From: Promethearchaeota archaeon
GTDB lineage: Archaea; Asgardarchaeota; Lokiarchaeia; Sigynarchaeales; SOKP01
Assembly: GCA_016839845.1 (NCBI GenBank)
Contig: JAEOTL010000251.1
Location: 1 to 30,936, forward strand
Direction: 5' to 3'
DNA length: 30,936 nucleotides
Shown here: piece after piece, positions 24,167 to 29,866 of the stretch
Position numbering within the stretch: the stretch's first letter is position 1
Layout: each line of letters opens with the position of its first letter
The notes under the pieces: model-generated
What the model was told of the DNA's origin: nothing
What the model saw: only the letters and a program-made list of their open reading frames with translations
Databases searched by the model: none
Program-made: the position numbers and the translations under genes

Positions 24167-25891
24167 TTACAAAATACCAGCATCTTTTAAAATTTGTTTA
24201 TGATCAAATGCTAAATCCATCGTTTTAAGTTTGTCAATTGAAATAGCTTCAGTAGTAATTGCATCATCCCCACCTTTCATTTTTGAAAGATCTTTTATTA
24301 ACCGGCACTTAAATGCTGTTGATATAATCCTCCCACGTGGGTCTCGACCTTTTTGATCATAAGTACCGATTTTTTTAATAATCTCAACAGCAAGGTTGGT
24401 TTCTTCCCTCACTTCTCTAATAACTGCTTGCTCCGGGTTTTCATTATATTTTATGAATCCCCCAGGAAGTCCATATTTTCCTTTGTACGGAGCATACTTT
24501 CTTTTGACTAGAACTATGTTATGGTTATTGTCTTGAATAACAGCGTCAACAGTATATCCCTGTTCTGATGTACTTTGCTTAATTCTGCTATATGCTAAAT
24601 ATCCCATAGTTATTAATAACAATATTCCTAGAATTATTGAAATTATTCCGTGTATGATAGGTGAGGGAGGGTCTATTTCGTTTAATCCAATAGCAATTCT
24701 TATTGTAGTGACAAATTCTACTATAAATCCTGCGCCTAATAATATTTGCAATATGTTGATAGCTTTTGTGTTTCTCTTCTGGTTTTCATCACTTCTTTTT
24801 AAATATAATTCCTGCATGGAATCATATAACATCTGAAATTTTTCATTTGTTCTCCTAACGATTTCTTCAATACGGAATTTATTTACTAAATGAGTTAAAA
24901 CTCTTGCATAGTGTTGACGACGATTCCAATCTAGCTCACTATAAATAAGGCTCATCTTAGTTTGAATCATCCCTCTTAAAAATCTCAGGTTTTTAATTTT
25001 TTGCTCAATACGTTCTAATCCCATAAAAACTCCATATCTCTTCATAAATAGTGCATCAAGTGACCGGCTAATTGTCATTAATGCAAAAAGAACAGCTCTA
25101 ATTTCAGGGGTTGACTCTAAAATAGTCTTTTCTATATAAGGAAATTCTGTTTCAATATTTCTTTCAGCCATGTAAATAAATCCTGAATTCCTCTTAATGT
25201 AGTGTAGTTCAGATAATCGATTAGAAAGGTTCTGTTTGATTCTTTCCTCATACCAATCATCAGAATAATCACTCCATTGACCAGAATAGATTTGTGCCCA
25301 ATAACCAAGAACTTTTCGATATTTATGTATATTTTCCTCATTCCATTGAACATTTATCGATGTTGTTTTATTGGAGATTACAAACACGTATATCGGGCTC
25401 TCAGTATCAATTAATAGATATTCATTCTCCTTCGTTGAGCTATATGCTTTAAGAATATCCAGAGCAATGCTGGGGACTTGTTGAACGACATCTGGGGTGA
25501 TTTTATCTTTTTTATAGGACTCATTCTTAAAGTATTCTACTTCTAATTTGAAATAACCCAAAGTATTATATATTAAATCTTTATTATCTTCTGTATACGG
25601 GTTATTTTCATCAGTATATGGGAAATTCTGAAAATATGGTTCCCAATCACATTCGATTGAAACATTTTTAACCATTTCCCTTAGTAAATCTTTCTTTTCT
25701 TCAACGTTAGGATACTTATCTAAAAACTCGAATGCTTTTTTAAGATCGTTTTCATTTAAATCTTTTAATCTTTCAAGTAGTAAAGCCTCAATTTCTTCCG
25801 CTTTTGTTTCACCCACAAATTCTTTTGTATTGATGAAAGCACTGATAAACCAGTATTCTTTACCATATATAATTCTTAAATTTTCTTCCAT
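24167..25891 (-). CDS. Membrane-anchored Nudix hydrolase, ADP-ribose-pyrophosphatase-like
   Basis: 574 residues. Residues 1-370 are a charged, helical, apparently cytoplasmic domain I do not recognise. Two membrane helices follow at about 378-402 and 412-434, then a Nudix domain from 446 to the end: YTVDAVIQD, LVKRKYAPYKGKYGLPGGF, and the Nudix box from Gly478 through Glu484 to REVREETNL (492-500), where Asn499 replaces the usual Gly. The catalytic Glu496 and Glu497 are kept. Downstream GTYDQKGRDPRGRIIS resembles archaeal ADP-ribose pyrophosphatases, which split ADP-ribose to AMP and ribose 5-phosphate. Both long domains lie on the same side of the membrane. The start at 25891 is fixed by GGGTGA six bases upstream. 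Confidence 0.85.
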   Translation of the reverse strand: MEENLRIIYGKEYWFISAFINTKEFVGETKAEEIEALLLERLKDLNENDLKKAFEFLDKYPNVEEKKDLLREMVKNVSIECDWEPYFQNFPYTDENNPYTEDNKDLIYNTLGYFKLEVEYFKNESYKKDKITPDVVQQVPSIALDILKAYSSTKENEYLLIDTESPIYVFVISNKTTSINVQWNEENIHKYRKVLGYWAQIYSGQWSDYSDDWYEERIKQNLSNRLSELHYIKRNSGFIYMAERNIETEFPYIEKTILESTPEIRAVLFALMTISRSLDALFMKRYGVFMGLERIEQKIKNLRFLRGMIQTKMSLIYSELDWNRRQHYARVLTHLVNKFRIEEIVRRTNEKFQMLYDSMQELYLKRSDENQKRNTKAINILQILLGAGFIVEFVTTIRIAIGLNEIDPPSPIIHGIISIILGILLLITMGYLAYSRIKQSTSEQGYTVDAVIQDNNHNIVLVKRKYAPYKGKYGLPGGFIKYNENPEQAVIREVREETNLAVEIIKKIGTYDQKGRDPRGRIISTAFKCRLIKDLSKMKGGDDAITTEAISIDKLKTMDLAFDHKQILKDAGIL

Positions 25892-25897
25892 TATTTT

Positions 25898-25903
25898 TCA
25901 CCC
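25898..25903 (-). promoter_or_regulatory. Shine-Dalgarno sequence for the Nudix gene
   Basis: GGGTGA on the minus strand, six bases before the ATG at 25891. The same element and spacing precede the ATT start proposed for the E1-like gene. Confidence 0.6.
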
Positions 25904-26068
25904 TTATTTGATTAACGATGTAAGGATCAGTTAAATTATTATTAAATTGTTATTCTATTTATTACTTGTTTTTTTCATATTTTTTGTTTTGTTTTCCATT
26001 TTATTTATTCCCACAGGGGATAAAATGAGAAATACTATGGAGAAATCGAGAAGGGTACTCCTCTATAT

Positions 26069-26815
26069 TCAATTAGAAGTAGAACAAACACAATCTTCAT
26101 TTTTAATAATATTTATGATATTAAATCTTAAATCTATTAAATTAACCATTAAGAGTTTGTTTTCAAGGTTTGGAAGCCCTAAAGTTGTTTTTAACACTTC
26201 TAAAGCTTCCAGAGTGCCCAATATTCCGGGAGTAATCCCAATTACAGGTAAAGGACCTTCTCCTGGAGGCTTTTCGCTAGGATCTGAGAAAACACACTGA
26301 TAACAAGCGGTTTTCTTAGGGTTTATTGTGATTATTTGTCCATAAAAATTTTTTATTCCGGCAATTACACATTTTATATTGTTCTCAATAGCAATTTGAT
26401 TGACCAGGAATTTGGTTTTAAAATTATCACTGCAATCAACTATGAAATCATAATTTGTTTCTTGTATATATTTTTTAATGGAATTTTCGTCAATATAATC
26501 TTTATAAGCATTTATATTAACATCAGAATTCAAATTTAGTAAAATTTCTTTCGCAGATTTTACTTTGTCTTTGCCAATTTGAGTTTCATTATATAAAATT
26601 TGTCTTTGCAAATTAGAGATATCCAACACATCATTATCAATTATAGTTAGTTCCTTAATTCCTGCTGCTGTAAGGTATAATGCACAAGGAGAACCCAAAC
26701 CTCCAGCACCAATTTGTAGTACTCTTGTTTGAGATATCTTTTCTTGTCCTTCTATCCCAATTTCAGGAGAAATTATTTGTCTTGAATACCTTTTTTTTTG
26801 TTTATCAGTTAAAAT
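26069..26815 (-). CDS. E1-like ubiquitin-activating/MoeB-ThiF-family adenylyltransferase, ATT start proposed
   Basis: 248 residues if translated from ATT at 26815. Order: LTDKQKKRYSRQI (2-14, with the arginine-finger Arg of the family), GAGGLG nucleotide loop (36-41), IDNDVLDISNLQRQ (59-72, Asp60, Asp62, Arg71), VDCSDNF (127-132, Asp130), zinc Cys171 and Cys174 (CYQC), Cys242 and Cys244 (CVC). It adenylates the C-terminal Gly of a ubiquitin-fold partner. Starting at the first standard codon (TTG, 26698) would cut through GAGGLG, so the real start must be earlier; the only near-cognate codon with a ribosome site is ATT. The usual catalytic Cys (S/T-C-x-E-A-G) is replaced by EGPLPVIG, so it may only adenylate. 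The last zinc pair is CxC, not CxxC. It follows the Roadblock gene directly. Confidence 0.87.
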   Translation of the reverse strand: MLTDKQKKRYSRQIISPEIGIEGQEKISQTRVLQIGAGGLGSPCALYLTAAGIKELTIIDNDVLDISNLQRQILYNETQIGKDKVKSAKEILLNLNSDVNINAYKDYIDENSIKKYIQETNYDFIVDCSDNFKTKFLVNQIAIENNIKCVIAGIKNFYGQIITINPKKTACYQCVFSDPSEKPPGEGPLPVIGITPGILGTLEALEVLKTTLGLPNLENKLLMVNLIDLRFNIINIIKNEDCVCSTSN

Positions 26816-26821
26816 GGTATT

Positions 26822-26829
26822 TCACCCTC
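26822..26829 (-). promoter_or_regulatory. Shine-Dalgarno sequence deciding the ATT start of the E1-like gene
   Basis: GAGGGTGA on the minus strand; its final TGA is the stop codon of the Roadblock gene. The six bases AATACC separate it from ATT (26815-26813), the same spacing as in the Nudix gene. Termination and re-initiation are therefore likely coupled. Confidence 0.55.
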
Positions 26830-27196
26830 TAAGTATTTTTTTTATTTTCTTTATAGATTCTTCGATTTCTATAAAGATTAATCCCAAATTTGAATTATAT
26901 TTTAAAAGGGAAACCAGGATCATACTTCTATCCACCCCTAACACAACAAGCTGAAATTCGTTATATTCCACAGTTAGATTTGATACAGTTTTTTTTCCTA
27001 ATGTCAGTGCCGATGTTTCGATTGCACTAAACATAGTTGCTGCCATTGCACCGAATTTTCTATCATCAACATCTCTTGGCAATCTAGAAGAGATCAATAA
27101 ACCATTACGGTTAACTAAAGCAGCACCAATGATTTCACTTATGGCTTCCAATTTATCTAATTCCTTGTGAATGCTTTCGTTTTTTAAGATATCCAT
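26822..27196 (-). CDS. Roadblock/LC7-domain protein
   Basis: 124 residues, the size of a single Roadblock/LC7 domain. Pattern: an N-terminal helix, EIIGAALVNRNGLLISSRLP (20-39), the long helix DRKFGAMAATMFSAIETSALTLG, then strands VSNLTVEYNEFQLVVLGVDRSMILVSLL and NLGLIFIEIEESIKKI. This is the MglB/LAMTOR-like fold that dimerises and binds small GTPases, often as a GAP or scaffold. Its TGA stop forms part of the ribosome binding site of the E1-like gene, so the two are translated together. A perfect palindrome containing a TATA-like core lies 32-45 bases upstream. Confidence 0.88.
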   Translation of the reverse strand: MDILKNESIHKELDKLEAISEIIGAALVNRNGLLISSRLPRDVDDRKFGAMAATMFSAIETSALTLGKKTVSNLTVEYNEFQLVVLGVDRSMILVSLLKYNSNLGLIFIEIEESIKKIKKILRG

Positions 27197-27227
27197 TTTT
27201 AATTAGGATTAAAGTTGGTTGTGTTAT

Positions 27228-27241
27228 GAGTTTATAAACTC
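27228..27241. promoter_or_regulatory. Perfect 14-base palindrome with TATA core upstream of the Roadblock gene
   Basis: GAGTTTATAAACTC is its own reverse complement. The core TTTATAAA could be the TATA box, centred 38 bases before the ATG at 27196. The GAG/CTC arms could be an operator half-site pair around it; this is inference. Confidence 0.4.
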
Positions 27242-27325
27242 AAAAATATTTAAAATTTAAATTAAAATAGTAATTTCTATCCCTTTAAATTTTAAGAAAA
27301 ATGATAAGACTAATGATGCTACTTT

Positions 27326-27547
27326 CTATGCCACAGCTTTTTTCTTACCGCGATAAAAAGATTTTTGCCCATTAAACGGACGAGTTCTATTCCGCCATCC
27401 CGGTTGTCTTAATTTTGCTGTTTTTCCAAACCCACAATAGGCGCAAAAGCGCTTTCTTCTATGATAGGAATGTCTTCCACATCTCCTGCATGTTTTATGA
27501 CTCGCAGCTTTATTTTTCTTTCCCTTACTAGGCGTACCTTTACCCAT
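27326..27547 (-). CDS. rpl37e: Large-subunit ribosomal protein eL37
   Basis: 73 residues, full length. A zinc-binding protein of the archaeal/eukaryotic 50S/60S subunit that contacts 23S rRNA. MGKGTPSKGKKNK is followed by the Cys4 zinc site TCRRCG (Cys20, Cys23) and CAYCGFG (Cys35, Cys38), then the very basic tail RQPGWRNRTRPFNGQ. It starts five bases after the LSm stop, and a GGAGG (27558-27562) inside the LSm stop region serves as its ribosome binding site. LSm-eL37 pairing is common in archaea. Confidence 0.97.
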   Translation of the reverse strand: MGKGTPSKGKKNKAASHKTCRRCGRHSYHRRKRFCAYCGFGKTAKLRQPGWRNRTRPFNGQKSFYRGKKKAVA

Positions 27548-27552
27548 TTCTT

Positions 27553-27861
27553 TTAAACCTCCTCTACTTCTGTACGATGCATTATTTGATCCTCTGAATC
27601 ATCAGTAAATATTAATTTTTCACGATCTTGACCAATAAATATAACTGATGCGCCTCTAATCATTACTGTGCCAAGGTTCTTACTCCGTTTACCACCCCGA
27701 CCAAAGTAAATTTCTTTGGCATCCTTGACAATTAAATTCATATAATTATCAAATTTTACTAGTTTTCCCGTTAAATAAGTATTCCAGATCTTTAGTTTAA
27801 TATTCACTTCTGGCTTTAAAACAGCCTTACTAAGTGTCCTCGAAATAGTATGTTGTGACAT
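27553..27861 (-). CDS. LSm/Sm-like archaeal protein
   Basis: 102 residues. The Sm1 motif is seen in LTGKLVKFDNYMNLIVKDA and the Sm2 motif in LGTVMIRGASVIFI, separated by EIYFGRGGKRSKN. These proteins form hexa- or heptameric rings that bind U-rich RNA and act in RNA metabolism. It is slightly longer than typical archaeal SmAPs (about 75-80), with about 12 extra residues at the N-terminus and an acidic tail (DDSEDQIMHRTEVEEV) of unknown function. Start at 27861; between it and a TATA-like ATATTTAAAA lies a small inverted repeat. It forms an operon with eL37. Confidence 0.93.
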   Translation of the reverse strand: MSQHTISRTLSKAVLKPEVNIKLKIWNTYLTGKLVKFDNYMNLIVKDAKEIYFGRGGKRSKNLGTVMIRGASVIFIGQDREKLIFTDDSEDQIMHRTEVEEV

Positions 27862-27863
27862 CG

Positions 27864-27879
27864 AAACGAAATCTCGTTT
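27864..27879. promoter_or_regulatory. Inverted repeat just upstream of the LSm start
   Basis: AAACGA-AATC-TCGTTT, a perfect 6-base inverted repeat lying within the 18 bases before the LSm ATG and touching the TATA-like tract (27877-27887). It could be an operator or a leader hairpin; the function is inference. Confidence 0.3.
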
Positions 27880-27987
27880 TAAATATTCTACGTTATGTTT
27901 TTAATTATTTAATCAAATAAATATTTTTTTAAATATTTATGAATAAAAAAGTGGGTTGTCTCCTTTTCTTATGCTATCGAAATCCTG

Positions 27988-28001
27988 AGAGATATATCTC
28001 T
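27988..28001. repeat. Perfect 14-base palindrome between the zinc-module and LSm genes
   Basis: AGAGATATATCTCT is its own reverse complement. It lies 54 bases beyond the stop of the zinc-module gene and about 130 bases upstream of LSm. It shares GAG/CTC arms with the palindrome at 27228, so both could be sites for one regulator, but short AT-rich palindromes also arise by chance. Confidence 0.3.
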
Positions 28002-28054
28002 AATATTTATTGTAAAAGATAAAAAGGAGAAAATTTTTGAGGTATAAGTTGCTT

Positions 28055-28540
28055 TCAGTTATTTAATTTCGAACCGCAATCAGCGCAAAATTTTTCGTTT
28101 CCTTCCAATGGTGCCCCACAATTTGGACAAAACTTCATTACCTCGCTTTCTTTATTTGGTAGGGTTTGTGGTTCTTCTTCTAATTGTTCTTCAGATGGGA
28201 CTTCAGAAAGTTCATTATAGAGAGTTGTCCATATTTTTTGAGTAGGTACTTTATTTCCATGAATTGGGCATGTTCTTTTGATTAATGTCCAAGGTCCCGA
28301 TTCTTTTACTTTATCGATTGTAGTTTCTTGAGCACATTTGAAACACCGAGGAATTCCTTCACGAATCTTAGATAAGTATTGCTCTCTTTCCATAAGTGGT
28401 ATCCTAAAGCTTCTCCCACCATGAGTTGGGCATCTTTGCTTAATAAGAACCTTATTACTTTCTGCTTTCACTAAGAAGATTGATCCTTGAGTTCCACACT
28501 TAGGACAGCTAAACATTTTATTTATATCCGTTTCAGTCAT
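28055..28540 (-). CDS. Multi-zinc-module protein with two Cys3-His repeats and a C-terminal zinc ribbon
   Basis: 161 residues from the ATG at 28540, chosen because GGAGGG lies eight bases upstream (28549-28554) and the 17 codons before it are hydrophobic and unlike the rest. Two modules have the same spacing: Cys12-x2-Cys15 ... Cys37-Pro-x-His40 and Cys66-x2-Cys69 ... Cys91-Pro-x-His94, 54 residues apart, an internal duplication. After an acidic linker (EEQLEEEP) there is a standard zinc ribbon, Cys138-x2-Cys141 and Cys152-x2-Cys155 (FCPNCG, FCADCG). It probably binds nucleic acid or protein; function is unknown and I do not recognise the two-module part as a named family. It is cytoplasmic. 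Confidence 0.82.
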   Translation of the reverse strand: MTETDINKMFSCPKCGTQGSIFLVKAESNKVLIKQRCPTHGGRSFRIPLMEREQYLSKIREGIPRCFKCAQETTIDKVKESGPWTLIKRTCPIHGNKVPTQKIWTTLYNELSEVPSEEQLEEEPQTLPNKESEVMKFCPNCGAPLEGNEKFCADCGSKLNN

Positions 28541-28548
28541 TACACTTT

Positions 28549-28554
28549 CCCTCC
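28549..28554 (-). promoter_or_regulatory. Shine-Dalgarno sequence deciding the start of the zinc-module protein
   Basis: GGAGGG on the minus strand, eight bases before the ATG at 28540. The alternative upstream ATG at 28591 has no such site. Confidence 0.6.
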
Positions 28555-28705
28555 AATAGAATTTAGCTAAAATGAAAATAATGCTATTCACTTAAATCTT
28601 TATTGGAAGAAAATCACATTTTTTGTTTTTCTGGAAATTTATTAAATACTCATTTTATGGAGATTTCCAAGGCTTCTTATTACAATTAGTTAAAAAAGTA
28701 AGAAG

Positions 28706-29050
28706 TCAGTTAGCTATTTTTATGTGTGCATTAGGAGTCAAAATTAAATATTGATTACCAAGACGGCCTATTGAACCCCCATTTTCTCTTAGAAATGATT
28801 TGAGATCTTCTAAACTTCGTTTAAGCTCTGAAACATCCGTTTTCTCTAATAGTTCCTTGGCATTTATGAGCAATATTTTTCGGTTGAGTAATTGTTTTTT
28901 AATATCTTCCATTTGATTAAGGTTTGAGAAATCATACTTCCTAATAACAAAATTCTGTAAAAGAGAAGAATACTCTTTAGAAAAACCCATTGTTTCTTGC
29001 GGTGAACCTAAAAGATCATTATCTTCATTCCTACCCCAAAATTTACCCAT
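28706..29050 (-). CDS. sepF: SepF-like cell division protein (FtsZ membrane anchor)
   Basis: 114 residues. The C-terminal domain (about 36-114) follows the SepF pattern: VIRKYDFSNLNQMEDIKKQL, ILLINAKELL, a helix with ELKRSLEDLKSFL, then GGSIGRLGNQYLILTPNAHIKI, where the G-G-S-I-G-x-L-G turn and LTPN strand are characteristic. The short N-terminus MGKFWGRN could form the membrane-binding helix, followed by a variable linker. In archaea with FtsZ, SepF links the FtsZ ring to the membrane. FtsZ is not in the window. An AGAGGT about 12 bases upstream may be the ribosome site. The family call is from the pattern alone; the usual archaeal SepF is somewhat longer. Confidence 0.72.
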   Translation of the reverse strand: MGKFWGRNEDNDLLGSPQETMGFSKEYSSLLQNFVIRKYDFSNLNQMEDIKKQLLNRKILLINAKELLEKTDVSELKRSLEDLKSFLRENGGSIGRLGNQYLILTPNAHIKIAN

Positions 29051-29301
29051 ATATTTATGACAACCTCTAAAAAGAATTATGTTTTAACTATAATATTTCC
29101 ACTATAAGTATAACTTAGGGGAGTTTTAAATAGAAGAATTATTGTGGTAATGATTCTCATATTATGGTCATAATATGGTGATATTATTTTTATAAAACTA
29201 CTAAAAAAAAAAGAATTAATACTTACATGAATAATTAGTAAATCATGATTCTGTAAATAAAATATAAAATTTAAATTACCTAAAACATCAATGTATTAAA
29301 T

Positions 29302-29838
29302 ATGGAACCTAGTAAAAATGAATTTATTGAATTCATAAAGAGCAGAAAGAGTATCAGAAAGTTTGTTTACAAAAAAATAAGTAACGATATTATTAATGAA
29401 ATCTTAGAGTGTGCTAGGTGGGCACCTTCAGGGAGTAATACTCAACCATGGCGAGTATGTATAGTTATACACCCCACTGTAAAAAGAATGCTCTCTGAAC
29501 TCACTAAGTATGGAGGATTCATTGAAGAAGCTTACGTAAATCTTGTGGTGTTCTTAGATCTTGAAAAAGGATACGATCGGGTAAAAGATACACAAGCAAT
29601 TGGTGCGTTCATTCAAAATATCCTCTTGGGTGTACATGCTCAGGAGGGTCTTGGAGCTGTTTGGATCGGAGAAATTTTAAACCGAAAAGAAGAAGTTAAT
29701 CAAATTTTCAAATTTTCAACTGAAAAACTTGAATTAATGGCTGTTATCGCTATTGGAGTTGTCGATGAGGCTCGAGAAAGAGTTAATGATAGTGAAAGAG
29801 AAAGGATACCTCTTAACGAGTTTATCGAATGGTTTTAG
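29302..29838 (+). CDS. Nitroreductase-family FMN oxidoreductase
   Basis: 178 residues. The FMN-phosphate motif KSRKSIRKF (13-21), WAPSGSNTQPW (39-49) and the GLGAVWIG strand near residues 117-124 are diagnostic of the nitroreductase fold. Members reduce nitro groups, quinones, flavins or F420-linked substrates with NAD(P)H, and work as dimers; the physiological substrate here is not deducible. The start has no Shine-Dalgarno sequence, but an AT-rich TATA-like tract (about 29258-29275) lies 27-45 bases upstream. It is convergent with the MFS gene, 28 bases apart. Confidence 0.92.
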   Translation: MEPSKNEFIEFIKSRKSIRKFVYKKISNDIINEILECARWAPSGSNTQPWRVCIVIHPTVKRMLSELTKYGGFIEEAYVNLVVFLDLEKGYDRVKDTQAIGAFIQNILLGVHAQEGLGAVWIGEILNRKEEVNQIFKFSTEKLELMAVIAIGVVDEARERVNDSERERIPLNEFIEWF

Positions 29839-29866
29839 TTAATAACAACTTTCTTATTATTATCCA

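Noticed and set aside
25947..26300. Plus-strand open frame of 117 codons
   Set aside because: It is antisense to the conserved C-terminal half of the E1-like gene and its composition is not protein-like beyond the first hydrophobic codons.
26069..27196. Roadblock-E1 fusion by TGA readthrough
   Set aside because: The two frames are the same and separated only by TGA, so readthrough is formally possible, but the ribosome site overlapping the stop and the ATT at normal spacing explain the layout more simply.
28541..28591. Longer start at 28591 for the zinc-module protein
   Set aside because: The extra 17 residues are hydrophobic and unlike the rest, no ribosome site precedes that ATG, and GGAGGG lies just before the internal ATG at 28540.
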